From an uncultured Lachnospiraceae bacterium (GTDB taxonomy: Bacteria > Bacillota > Clostridia > Lachnospirales > Lachnospiraceae), in assembly GCA_947629565.1 (NCBI GenBank), contig CANREG010000014.1, forward strand, positions 1 to 52,115: a stretch of 52,115 nt of DNA, written 5' to 3'. Of this stretch, positions 18,570 through 26,689 are shown one piece after another; the stretch's first letter is position 1, and each line of letters opens with the position of its first letter. The position numbers and the translations under genes are program-made. The notes under the pieces were generated by a model, which did not search any database, was not told the origin of the DNA, and worked only from the letters and a program-made list of their open reading frames with translations.

Positions 18570-18848
18570 ATGGGTTATAAAAATGCGACACAGGTTTTGC
18601 CCGAAGAGCTGCTGGCAAAGGTACAGGAATATGTGGACGGAGAATGGATTTATATACCCCGGTGCTTGAATCATAAAAAGGATTGGGGAACAGACACCCC
18701 AATCCGCCGGGAACTGAAAGAGAGAAATTTCCACATTTACATGGATTTTCTGGCAGGGGAGGATATGGACTCTCTGGCGGAAAAGAATTACCTGTCAGTA
18801 AAGAGTATTCAGCGCATTATCGGGCAGTTGAAAAAGGAATATGAATAG
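18570..18848 (+). CDS. CD3324-like / Mor-type small DNA-binding protein
   Basis: A 92-residue protein with a likely C-terminal helix-turn-helix (YLSVKSIQRIIGQLKKEYE; about 65-92). The pattern LPEELLAKVQEYVDGEWIYIPR, a tryptophan-containing middle and a closing recognition helix matches the CD3324 family of small clostridial proteins, related to Mor transcription activators. AGGAG lies ahead of a GTG-ATG pair; the ATG at 18570 fits best. The structured leader just upstream suggests post-transcriptional control. Its targets are unknown. Confidence 0.72.
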   Translation: MGYKNATQVLPEELLAKVQEYVDGEWIYIPRCLNHKKDWGTDTPIRRELKERNFHIYMDFLAGEDMDSLAEKNYLSVKSIQRIIGQLKKEYE

Positions 18849-18996
18849 AGGAAGGTTATGCATTGCATTTCTGAACCGGTTCTTTGTGAGGCGGGAGGTT
18901 ATGGAAAGGCTGGTAAAGCGGATGATGGCCGTATGGCCTGCCTGCTCCCGCCCTCCTCCCTTTTTAACGAGAATTACACATCTTAAAATTTTATGA
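18841..18996 (+). CDS. possible small Arg-rich ORF overlapping the CD3324-like gene
   Basis: A 51-codon frame opens with ATG inside the last codons of the CD3324-like gene and has AAAAAGGA three bases upstream. The product would be basic and hydrophobic (FLNRFFVRREVMERLVKRMM) with a Pro-rich middle. I do not recognise it. A terminator-like hairpin lies within it, which argues against a real gene. Confidence 0.22.
   Translation: MNRGRLCIAFLNRFFVRREVMERLVKRMMAVWPACSRPPPFLTRITHLKIL
18888..18965 (+). terminator. candidate terminator
   Basis: GAGGCGGGAG (18888-18897) can pair with CTCCCGCCCTC (18945-18955) with one bulge, over a long branched loop containing GGCC-GTAT-GGCC. Five bases later a T5 run begins. 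The loop is long, so efficiency is uncertain. Confidence 0.4.
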
Positions 18997-19002
18997 ACAT
19001 AC

Positions 19003-19030
19003 TTGCTTTTTGAAAAAAGCATGGTATATT
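19003..19030 (+). promoter_or_regulatory. predicted promoter of LTA-synthase-like gene
   Basis: TTGCTT (19003-19008), 16-base spacer, TATATT (19025-19030) with TGG just ahead (extended -10). Confidence 0.55.
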
Positions 19031-19076
19031 TTTCATAGAAGTTTTGCATTATGATAAGGCATAGGAAGAGTATGAG

Positions 19077-21596
19077 ATGAAGAATATATTAGACAAGATT
19101 AAAAAATTATGCAAACCGGTAAAGGACGGGATTCTTAAGATTAGCAAGGTTCCCTTTGTGGGGTATCTGCTGTTGGCCTGTCTGATGAATTATATATTAG
19201 AGGTATTGAGCAGACATTCCTTTTTGAAAGCGCTTCTTTTCATAAAGGAATCCCCCATGGTTTTTCTGTACAATGCCTTTATCATTTTTGTCACGTTGTC
19301 TTTGGTGCTGTTTGCCAAACGGCGGGTGTTTGCCACTGTGTTTGTGTGCGCCATGTGGGTGGTTTCCGCTTTTGCCAATTATATTGTGCTGTGTTTCCGG
19401 ACAACCCCCTTTTCTGCGATTGATGTGCTGATGATACGGAATGTAATGACCATGCTTGACAAGTACCTGACGAAATGGCAGATGGTATTAAGCGTAATTG
19501 GCATTATTTTCGTGATTGCGCTTTTGGTTTATCTGTATATCCGCCTGCCGAAGATTGAGAGTAAAAGGCATCCTTTGCGGGCTTCCGCCTATGTGTGCAT
19601 GTGCCTGTTTTTAATTGTGACTTTAACCAAAGTGGCGGTGGACACGCAGACGGTATCGGACAATTTCGGAAATTTAGCGTATGCCTATAATGATTATGGC
19701 TTTGCCTACTGCTTTTCTAACAGTATTATCGATGTGGGAATCAGCAAACCGAAGGAATACAGTGAAGAACGGATTGAGGAGATTGTAGACGGGCTTGATT
19801 ATGATAAGAGCGAAGTCATATTGGTTACGAAGGAGGAAGCGGAGGAAATCCGGCGGGAGGCTGAGGCAGACCGGACGGATGAAGCTACGAAAGATACAGA
19901 GAATACGGCTTTAGGGAAGGATACGGAGGCGGATAATCCGGCGTCGGATGTTTCCGGGGACAGTGTATCGGAAGACGGCGCCCTTCAAGAGGACGGATTG
20001 CAGGAAGAGACGACAGAAAAGCAGGCGGATGTGATTGATAACTCCGGTGATGCGCAGCCGGAGGAAGAAGATACGGAAGAACCGAAGGCAGATGGAATCC
20101 CGGACTGGGTAAATGGGGACGACGCCGGTACGGGACAAAATGAGACGGCGGATACACAGGATAGCGGGGAAAAGGGAAAGGTTTCCGAAAGGGAGCCGGA
20201 AGGCGAGATTTCCTATTACCGGAATGAAAAGGCTACACCGGAACACCCCAATATTATCGTGATACAGTTAGAGTCCATATTTGACACCCGGTATATGAAG
20301 GATTTCCATACCTCGGAGGACCCCATGCCTACCCTTACGGCGTTAAAGCGGGATTATTCCTGGGGACTTCTGACTGTGCCGGCGGTGGGAGCCGGTACGG
20401 CGAATACGGAGTTTGAAGTGCAGACGGGCATGAGCACCCAGTTTTTCGGAGCCGGTGAGTATCCTTTTAAGACGATTATGACCTCCACAAGCTGTGACAG
20501 CATGGCCTATGACCTGAAAAGGCAGGGTTATGCCACAGCCGGTTTTCACAACAATGACGCCACATTTTATGAGAGGTATATAGATTATTCCAATTTGGGC
20601 TTTGATACCTTTACCGGCATGGAGCATATGTATATGTTAAACTACACGCCCAGAGGCTGGGCCAAAGATGATGTGCTCGATGATGTGATGATTGATCGGT
20701 TAGCGCAGACGGAAGGCCGGGATTATATCACCACCATTACAGTTCAGGGGCATGGCCGTTATCCGAAAAAATATACGGCAACCCTTACGGATGTGAACTG
20801 CTATTTTACCGGCAAATATGCAGAGGATATGGAAAAACGGGCCGCCTGGCTTTACTATATCAATATGTGCCGCGAGACGGATAATATGGTGGCCGCCCTG
20901 CTTTATAAGCTGGAAAAGTTTGACGAGCCGACGGTGATATTTATGTATGGAGACCACCTGCCAAGCCTTAATTTAGAGCAGGAGGATCTTCAGGAGATTA
21001 ACCTGTATCAGACGGAATGGATTATGTGGGACAATATTGGTCTTACTAAGGAGAATAAGGATTTTACGGCGTATCAGGCAAGCACTTATATTTTTAACCG
21101 CCTGAATCTGAAGGGCGGGCTGATGCAGAATTTCCATAACCGCTATATGACAGGGACGCCGGAAGAGGAATATCTGAGCATGTTAGAGATGTTGGAATAT
21201 GATGTGCTTTACGGCAAGGATTACGCCTTTGATTCCTTTAATCCGTTCCCGCAGACGCAGATGCAGATGGGGATACGGGAAATCAGCTTAGAGCGGTATG
21301 AGATCATAGGGGATGAGGTGTTTATTTACGGCACCGGTTTTAATGAATTTTCGGAGGTCTATGTGGATGGCAAATCCTTAGAGACGGAGTATGTGAACTA
21401 TAAGACTCTGAAGGTATCGCTAGAGGAATTTGAGGATGGAAAAGAGCTTTATGTGGCTCAGGCGGGAGACGATCACATTGTATTGTCCGTAACCAATTCC
21501 ATTGAGATTACCTGGGAGGATTCCACGCAGACATCGGAGGAGGACGGACAACCGGACGGCGAAAATACGACAGAAGGAACGAAAGAGGTACAGTAG
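19077..21596 (+). CDS. LTA-synthase-like membrane sulfatase with acidic linker and C-terminal IPT-like domain
   Basis: An 839-residue envelope enzyme. Five hydrophobic helices (about 20-190) anchor it; a sulfatase/phosphoglycerol-transferase domain lies outside (about 385-690). Landmarks: NIIVIQLESIFD (metal-binding Glu), GAGTANTEFEVQTG (catalytic Thr near 440, matching LtaS) and YGDHLPSLN (metal ligands). It probably transfers glycerol-phosphate-type groups to a glycolipid or glycan. Two additions are unusual: a strongly acidic, repeat-poor linker (about 255-385, rich in E, D, T and G) between helices and catalytic domain, and an IPT/TIG-like beta domain near 725-810 (ISLERYEIIGDEVFIYGTGF), then another acidic tail. 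It has its own promoter and terminator. Confidence 0.88.
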   Translation: MKNILDKIKKLCKPVKDGILKISKVPFVGYLLLACLMNYILEVLSRHSFLKALLFIKESPMVFLYNAFIIFVTLSLVLFAKRRVFATVFVCAMWVVSAFANYIVLCFRTTPFSAIDVLMIRNVMTMLDKYLTKWQMVLSVIGIIFVIALLVYLYIRLPKIESKRHPLRASAYVCMCLFLIVTLTKVAVDTQTVSDNFGNLAYAYNDYGFAYCFSNSIIDVGISKPKEYSEERIEEIVDGLDYDKSEVILVTKEEAEEIRREAEADRTDEATKDTENTALGKDTEADNPASDVSGDSVSEDGALQEDGLQEETTEKQADVIDNSGDAQPEEEDTEEPKADGIPDWVNGDDAGTGQNETADTQDSGEKGKVSEREPEGEISYYRNEKATPEHPNIIVIQLESIFDTRYMKDFHTSEDPMPTLTALKRDYSWGLLTVPAVGAGTANTEFEVQTGMSTQFFGAGEYPFKTIMTSTSCDSMAYDLKRQGYATAGFHNNDATFYERYIDYSNLGFDTFTGMEHMYMLNYTPRGWAKDDVLDDVMIDRLAQTEGRDYITTITVQGHGRYPKKYTATLTDVNCYFTGKYAEDMEKRAAWLYYINMCRETDNMVAALLYKLEKFDEPTVIFMYGDHLPSLNLEQEDLQEINLYQTEWIMWDNIGLTKENKDFTAYQASTYIFNRLNLKGGLMQNFHNRYMTGTPEEEYLSMLEMLEYDVLYGKDYAFDSFNPFPQTQMQMGIREISLERYEIIGDEVFIYGTGFNEFSEVYVDGKSLETEYVNYKTLKVSLEEFEDGKELYVAQAGDDHIVLSVTNSIEITWEDSTQTSEEDGQPDGENTTEGTKEVQ

Positions 21597-21610
21597 AATA
21601 CAGAGAGAAA

Positions 21611-21650
21611 GAGGACTTTGTAAAAGAAAGTTTTTACAAGGTCTTTTTTC
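21611..21650 (+). terminator. rho-independent terminator after the sulfatase gene
   Basis: GGACTTTGTAAAA and TTTTACAAGGTCT pair with wobble, followed by T6. An extended -10 sequence (TGtTAGAAT, 21664-21672) just beyond it is a possible promoter for the next genes. Confidence 0.85.
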
Positions 21651-21705
21651 ATGCGGATATTTGTGTTAGAATAAGGCATAATTTAGTAAAGACAGGATTG
21701 AAAAT

Positions 21706-22173
21706 ATGAAAAAGAGAAAAAAGATACGGCAGATTTCCAGAGTGCTGTTTGTTATATATATGGGTGTACTGGTGTATTTTTTGCTGTTAAGCGACGGCTT
21801 TGGCAGAATTGAGGGATACAGCCAGTACCGGTTAAATCTGGTTCCCTTTCAGGAGATCATACGGTTTGTCCGGCATCGGGAATACATTGATTTTATGAGT
21901 GTGGTAATCAATCTGCTGGGTAATGTGGCGGCATTTATGCCCTTTGGGGCGTTAATCCGCTGGGTGTTAGACCGCAAGGTCCGGTGGTATCAGGCGGTGG
22001 GCTACACCTTTTTGTTTAGCCTTTCCGTAGAGCTTTTGCAGCTTGTGGCAAGGGTGGGCGTGTTTGATGTAGACGACCTGCTTTTGAATACCTTAGGCGG
22101 ATTTCTGGGATTTTTAGTGTACTATGTGTTATTGGTAATGAATCGGAGGAGAGAGGAAAATGGTAAAGGATAG
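21706..22173 (+). CDS. VanZ-like membrane protein
   Basis: A 155-residue protein with about four membrane helices and the VanZ pattern: NLVPFQEI in the first loop, NLLGNVAAFMPFG in the second helix, FSLSVELLQL and DVDDLLLNTLGGFLG at the end. VanZ-family proteins are linked to resistance against glycopeptides or lipoglycopeptides and to cell-wall genes, mechanism unclear. A basic start (KKRKK) suggests a cytoplasmic N-terminus. It overlaps the next gene by 14 bases. Confidence 0.87.
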   Translation: MKKRKKIRQISRVLFVIYMGVLVYFLLLSDGFGRIEGYSQYRLNLVPFQEIIRFVRHREYIDFMSVVINLLGNVAAFMPFGALIRWVLDRKVRWYQAVGYTFLFSLSVELLQLVARVGVFDVDDLLLNTLGGFLGFLVYYVLLVMNRRREENGKG

Positions 22174-22474
22174 CGCATACAGCATAAAGAGCGTCAGCGT
22201 GGATGCAGTAATTGCCTGCGTACTGGGAGGCTTGTCCATATTGGGGATTATAGGCGCCATTGCGGCTTCTTATCTCTACAGCGGAAAAGGTCCGGCGGCA
22301 GTCGGTCTTTTGGGAATGGGCAGCCTGATTTTTGCCCTGACCGGTTTGAGCTTTGGCATAGCGGCCTGGAAGTCCCAGGACGGCGGTCTGTTAATGAAGC
22401 GGATTGCCATTATCTTGAATGCTGTGCCTGTAATCGGGGCGCTGGCCTTATATATTATCGGTTGGATTTTTTAG
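22160..22474 (+). CDS. small three-helix membrane protein, DUF6142-like
   Basis: 104 residues with about three hydrophobic helices separated by glycine-rich turns (GGLSILGIIGAIAAS; GLLGMGSLIFALTGLSFGIAA; IILNAVPVIGALALYIIGW). The layout matches DUF6142. AGGAGAGAGG before the ATG is a strong ribosome site lying inside vanZ, so translation is coupled. Function unknown. Confidence 0.7.
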   Translation: MVKDSAYSIKSVSVDAVIACVLGGLSILGIIGAIAASYLYSGKGPAAVGLLGMGSLIFALTGLSFGIAAWKSQDGGLLMKRIAIILNAVPVIGALALYIIGWIF

Positions 22475-22504
22475 GGATAAAAAGAGAAGGAAGGGTTAGA
22501 CTAT

Positions 22505-23110
22505 ATGGCAGAGAGAGAACGCATCGAAAAACAGATGGAATTTTTGTTGGAATTGGATAAATTGAAATACATCACCAGACAGTCCTATGTGGCCGACGGC
22601 AGCCGCCATGAGAATGATGCGGAACATTCCTGGCATCTGGCGTTAATGGCGATGCTGTTAAGCGAATATGCCAATGAGGATATCGATGTGCTGCATGTGA
22701 TAAAGATGGTGCTGATTCATGACGCCGTGGAGATTGACGCGGGAGATACCTACGCCTATGACGAGGCAGGAAATGCCACCAAACGGCAGCGGGAGGAGGC
22801 GGCAGCGGACCGGATTTTTCATCTGCTGCCGGCGGATCAGGAAAGGGAGCTGCGGGCTCTTTTTGAGGAGTTTGAGGCCTGCATTACGCCGGAGGCGGCC
22901 TTTGCCAATGCCCTAGACCGGGTGCAGCCCATTTTGCTAAACCATATTACCGGCGGAAGAGCCTGGCGGGAACACAATGTGGCGGCCGGGCAGGTGTTAG
23001 ACCGCAACCGGAAGACAGAGCAGGGATCTCAGACCTTGTGGGAATTGGTGAAAGTAATTGTTGAGAAAAATACGGACCTAGGCAATCTGCGGGATAGCCG
23101 GGAAGCTTGA
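22505..23110 (+). CDS. HD-domain hydrolase (YfbR/HDDC2-like 5'-nucleotidase type)
   Basis: A 201-residue metal-dependent phosphohydrolase. The conserved set is visible: H35 (SRHENDAEHSWH), the doublet H72-D73 (LIHDAVEIDAGDTYAYD) and a later Asp in NALDRVQP (about 138). This fits HD_3 proteins, many of which dephosphorylate deoxynucleoside monophosphates. AAGGAAGGG leads the start. It precedes the aminopeptidase by 21 bases and is probably cotranscribed with it. Confidence 0.85.
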   Translation: MAERERIEKQMEFLLELDKLKYITRQSYVADGSRHENDAEHSWHLALMAMLLSEYANEDIDVLHVIKMVLIHDAVEIDAGDTYAYDEAGNATKRQREEAAADRIFHLLPADQERELRALFEEFEACITPEAAFANALDRVQPILLNHITGGRAWREHNVAAGQVLDRNRKTEQGSQTLWELVKVIVEKNTDLGNLRDSREA

Positions 23111-23131
23111 CTGGAATTTAGGAGGCGCATT

Positions 23132-25234
23132 TTGGATTATCGGGAGTTATTCAGGGAAGAAAATGAACAGGTGGCTAAGCGGTATGAACTGGCGGTGGAA
23201 CGGCTGGCGGATTTTTTGAGGGAGACGGAAATACCGGAGCCCTTTGCAGATTATTTCCGGCGGACGGCAGTTTTCTTGCAGCAGATAGACAGGCTGAAAA
23301 GAGATGTGGAGGAGGGAACGCTTAAGGACGCCGATTTTGAAAAGCTACGGGCGTATAACCACAGTCTCTATGCGGATATTGTAGGGGAGAATTATGAGAG
23401 CAGCTATGCCAATCCGGCCTATGCGGTAAAGACGCTGGGGAAGGAATACGGGCAGATGCTTTGTTATCTGTATGCAGAGCTTAGGGGAACCATTGTCTAT
23501 GCGGTGGAGCATAGATTATACAGCCTTACCATATACATGGAACTGTTCATTGAAATTCTCTGTCTCTTTGAGGCCGGGGACCAGTCGCCGAAAGAAGTGC
23601 GGGATATCCTTTACTATTTTGTCAGCGACTATGCCGATTATACGGTGGATTACCGCATCCGGGAGCTGTTAGATCCGGAACTGGATTTTGCGGTCCGCAT
23701 TATTATGGACAGTGACTTAAAGGATTTGCGCTACCTGTTCCGGTACGGCGAGTATATTACGGAAAATGAGCTTCGTCTCGCCGATTTTCTCAATTCCATG
23801 ACCGAGGAAGAGATTGACGCCATGGCCTATACGTATACCCATGGCTATGAAGAGGGATTCCGCATTGCGGGAATAGACCTTTCTAAAAAGAAGACGGTGA
23901 ATATTCGTTATGCCATCGGGCAGGAGAGAATGGTCCGCGCGGCCATAAAGCAGTTTGCGCGCATGGGATTAAAGCCGGTAATCTACCGGGCTCCTGTGGA
24001 GAGAGTCAACAAAAGACAGACTGCCCGGCCCGGCTATGCCGGAACCTCGCCCAACAAGCAGTACGAGTACGACCACAGAATGGACGACGCCCTGTTTTTG
24101 GACAAAGCTTTTGTCGAGCGGAAAATCGTCATACAGCGGGGCGCCTATGAAAGCAGAAAGCAGTTGGCGGGGGAATATGCAGGCCCGGCGGTGATTGAAG
24201 TCTTTGGGGAGACGCCTTTTGAGCCGAAGAATAAGGAGGAGAACCTGCGCTTAAGCGATAAGCAGCAGAAGCTTTCTGTCTATGCCGCAAATGAAAGCGC
24301 AAAGATTGTCAATGAATATATCCCCCAGAGCGAATACAGCTTTACCATTATCGCCTATCCGGTGCCGGAGATCGGGGAGAATTTTGAAGAGATTTTTGCC
24401 CAGGTGGTAAAGGTGAATACTTTGGATAATGAGGCTTACAAGAAGGTGCAGCAAAAGATAATTGACGAGTTGGACCAGGCAGAGTCTGTCCGGGTAGTGG
24501 GGAAGGGCAATAACAGGACGAATATGCTGGTACAGATGCATAAGCTCAATCATCCGGAGAAGGAGACCAACTTTGAAAACTGCACTGCCGATGTGAATAT
24601 TCCCGTGGGCGAGGTATTTACTTCGCCGAAGCTGACCGAAACAAAGGGAGTTCTGAATGTGTCTACGGTCTATCTAAATGATTTGAATTTTAAAAATCTG
24701 ACGATTTCTTTTGAAGATGGAAAGGTTACGGATTACGGCTGCGATAATTTTGAGACGAAAGCGGAGAACAGGGCATATATCAAGGAGAATATTTTATACA
24801 ACCGGGACACCCTGCCCATCGGGGAATTTGCCATCGGCACCAACACAACGGCCTATGTAATGGCCAATACCTACCATATTCTTCATAAGCTGCCGATCTT
24901 GATTGTGGAGAAAATGGGACCTCATTTTGCATTGGGGGATACCTGCTACAGCCACAGTGAGGAAATCCGGCTGTATAATCCGGACGGCAAGGAGATTGCA
25001 GCCAAGGATAACGAGTGTTCGCTGCTCCGCGATGAAGATGAGGAAAATGCGTATTTTAACTGCCATACGGATATTACAATCCCCTATGACGAGATTGGCG
25101 AAATTACCGCGATTCATAAAGACGGCAGCGAAAAGACCATTATCCGCGACGGAAGATTCGTGTTAGAAGGGTGCGGCATGCTGAACGAACCGTTTAATCC
25201 TCAATGTCCAAAAGCTTGCGGATTGCAGAATTGA
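23132..25234 (+). CDS. M29-type aminopeptidase with large N-terminal extension
   Basis: A 700-residue protein, nearly 300 residues longer than classic M29 aminopeptidases (about 410). The C-terminal 400 residues hold the M29 landmarks: NMLVQMHKLNHPEKETNF, IPVGEVFTSPK, LPIGEFAIGTNT, YHILHKLPILIVEKMGPHFALGDT, supplying the Glu, His and Asp ligands for two metal ions. Residues 1-240 are helical and unmatched by anything I recognise. AGGAGG (23121-23126) lies six bases before a TTG, so TTG 23132 is the likely start. It should trim N-terminal residues from cytosolic peptides. Its last 41 bases overlap the opposite-strand XRE gene. Confidence 0.85.
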   Translation: MDYRELFREENEQVAKRYELAVERLADFLRETEIPEPFADYFRRTAVFLQQIDRLKRDVEEGTLKDADFEKLRAYNHSLYADIVGENYESSYANPAYAVKTLGKEYGQMLCYLYAELRGTIVYAVEHRLYSLTIYMELFIEILCLFEAGDQSPKEVRDILYYFVSDYADYTVDYRIRELLDPELDFAVRIIMDSDLKDLRYLFRYGEYITENELRLADFLNSMTEEEIDAMAYTYTHGYEEGFRIAGIDLSKKKTVNIRYAIGQERMVRAAIKQFARMGLKPVIYRAPVERVNKRQTARPGYAGTSPNKQYEYDHRMDDALFLDKAFVERKIVIQRGAYESRKQLAGEYAGPAVIEVFGETPFEPKNKEENLRLSDKQQKLSVYAANESAKIVNEYIPQSEYSFTIIAYPVPEIGENFEEIFAQVVKVNTLDNEAYKKVQQKIIDELDQAESVRVVGKGNNRTNMLVQMHKLNHPEKETNFENCTADVNIPVGEVFTSPKLTETKGVLNVSTVYLNDLNFKNLTISFEDGKVTDYGCDNFETKAENRAYIKENILYNRDTLPIGEFAIGTNTTAYVMANTYHILHKLPILIVEKMGPHFALGDTCYSHSEEIRLYNPDGKEIAAKDNECSLLRDEDEENAYFNCHTDITIPYDEIGEITAIHKDGSEKTIIRDGRFVLEGCGMLNEPFNPQCPKACGLQN

Positions 25235-25538
25235 AATATTTGTGGGAGCGGTATTTTAATACCAGTTCCCGCTCTTCTGCCGTCAGGATTAGGGGGGCCT
25301 GCTCCGGGACGCCTTCATAGCCTAAAGAGTCCAGAATATTGCCGATGTGGTACATTTTGCAAAGCACTAAAAGCGTGTCGGCAGAGGGCTGGTTCTGGCT
25401 GTTCTCCCAGCCGTAGACAGTCTTTGGCGAAATGGAAATATCATAATCGGTTTTCAATTTTTCAACGACCTGATTCACAGACAGGCTGCGCGCTTTCCGA
25501 TAGTAGCGCAGCATTCTTCCGAGATTTGGATTGTTCAT
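25194..25538 (-). CDS. XRE-family transcriptional regulator
   Basis: 114 residues with an N-terminal helix-turn-helix (about 6-66: LGRMLRYYRKARSLSVNQVVEKL, then SPKTVYGWENSQNQPSADTL). The remaining C-terminus is short and helical with no sensor domain. It is divergent from the transglutaminase-like gene and could bind the 11-bp inverted repeat at 25670-25699. The 3' end overlaps the M29 gene by 41 bases, so the two messages are complementary there. Confidence 0.85.
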   Translation of the reverse strand: MNNPNLGRMLRYYRKARSLSVNQVVEKLKTDYDISISPKTVYGWENSQNQPSADTLLVLCKMYHIGNILDSLGYEGVPEQAPLILTAEERELVLKYRSHKYFNSAIRKLLDIED

Positions 25539-25580
25539 AGTTCTACCCCATTTCTGTATTCATATAACTTTTATATCTAT

Positions 25581-25609
25581 ATCTTATAGTAACTGTTTTT
25601 TCATGTCAA
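25581..25609 (-). promoter_or_regulatory. predicted promoter of the XRE gene
   Basis: On the minus strand: TTGACA (25604-25609), 17-base spacer, TAAGAT (25581-25586). Confidence 0.6.
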
Positions 25610-25669
25610 TAAAATCTCAGGGTATCTTTTAAAAAATTTGACTGCGGAGGCATTTTTTCATGCAGATAC

Positions 25670-25709
25670 ATATACTGTCCGTTTAATAGGACAGTATATA
25701 TGCTATGAT
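25670..25709 (+). promoter_or_regulatory. 11-bp perfect inverted repeat over candidate promoter
   Basis: Arms at 25670-25680 and 25689-25699 are perfect (ATATACTGTCC / GGACAGTATAT, 8-base spacer). They end five bases before TATGAT (25704-25709), which carries an extended-10 TGC. The repeat therefore covers the -35 region of the transglutaminase-like gene and looks like a repressor operator; the adjacent XRE protein is the obvious candidate binder. Confidence 0.55.
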
Positions 25710-25742
25710 ATACATAACTTGATAGGAATGGAGGTATGTATT

Positions 25743-26588
25743 ATGTCAGTAAAGATGAGCAGAGCAGAGAAAGGATACGGGAGACGGAGATTTTGTATAT
25801 TATGGGCGCTGCTTGCAGCCTGCTTTGTCGCCGTAAGTGCCTGTCCGGTTCGGACTGCCGCAGAGGAAATTCAGGAATTGCCCGGAGAGGTGGTGAGGGT
25901 GAAGAATGAGAGACAGATGATAAAGCGTTTGATTTCCGGTATGAAGAAGCATCAGTCTTATTTTTCTTTTTATTATCCCGGGATTGGACGGGATTTTGCA
26001 GAGTATGGAAGGCAGTCTGAGACATGTCAGCCTTTTTTGGATAAACTGGCAGTCAGGGATGGGTACATAACGGGAATTTTGTCGGGAAGCTGCATAACAA
26101 TAGGCGGGAAGACAGAACAATATGTGACCTTTCAGTTTAATTATATGACCACTAAGGCTCAGGAAAAGAAGATTGATGCAAAGGTAAAGCGCCTGTCCAG
26201 GCGGTTTAAGTCCGGCAGCAGGGCTGTGCGGGCAAGGAAAGCGCATGACTATTTAATCGACCATATGCAGTATGACAAGCGGTATTATAATCCGTATTAT
26301 GCATTTATCAGAGGAAAGGGGCTTTGTATGGCATATGCGCTGGCTTATCAGAGGCTTTTACAGGAGATGGATATTCCCTGTGTCTATGTAAAAGGGGTTA
26401 ACCATGCCTGGAATATGGTAAAGATTGGAAAGTACTGGTACAATGTCGATGTTACATGGGATGATTCCGGCGGGGACCGATATCGGTATTTTTTAAAGTC
26501 GGACAGGGATTTTCCACGTCATATTCCTGTGAAATCCCGGAATTATCCTTCTTTATCCAGGGCAAAGACCTCCTATCGCTTTCCATAA
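25743..26588 (+). CDS. secreted transglutaminase-like (cysteine protease fold) protein
   Basis: A 281-residue exported protein. The N-terminus is basic (MSRAEKGYGRRR) followed by a hydrophobic segment and a cleavage-like region ending near RTAAEE, so a signal peptide of about 41 residues is likely. The C-terminal transglutaminase-like domain shows the triad: Cys in GKGLCMAYA, His in NHAWNMV, Asp in NVDVTWDD. Such proteins cut or cross-link cell-wall or secreted proteins. The frame is open from 25638 but GGAGG at 25730-25734 supports ATG 25743, giving a proper signal peptide. The operator-like repeat suggests regulation. Confidence 0.82.
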   Translation: MSVKMSRAEKGYGRRRFCILWALLAACFVAVSACPVRTAAEEIQELPGEVVRVKNERQMIKRLISGMKKHQSYFSFYYPGIGRDFAEYGRQSETCQPFLDKLAVRDGYITGILSGSCITIGGKTEQYVTFQFNYMTTKAQEKKIDAKVKRLSRRFKSGSRAVRARKAHDYLIDHMQYDKRYYNPYYAFIRGKGLCMAYALAYQRLLQEMDIPCVYVKGVNHAWNMVKIGKYWYNVDVTWDDSGGDRYRYFLKSDRDFPRHIPVKSRNYPSLSRAKTSYRFP

Positions 26589-26613
26589 TTAAGCCGGGTT
26601 TATTGCAAATAAT

Positions 26614-26642
26614 TTGAAAAGTTCAGGGTCTTATGCTACAAT
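26614..26642 (+). promoter_or_regulatory. promoter of the aconitase-type hydratase
   Basis: TTGAAA (26614-26619), 17-base spacer, TACAAT (26637-26642) with TGC ahead (extended -10). Confidence 0.7.
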
Positions 26643-26689
26643 GATTGTCGGTGATACGATAATTTTACAGGGAAGAAGGAGGATATAAA

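Noticed and set aside
24251-24553. Minus-strand frames inside the M29 gene
   Set aside because: Antisense shadows; the plus-strand protein has clear family motifs through this stretch.
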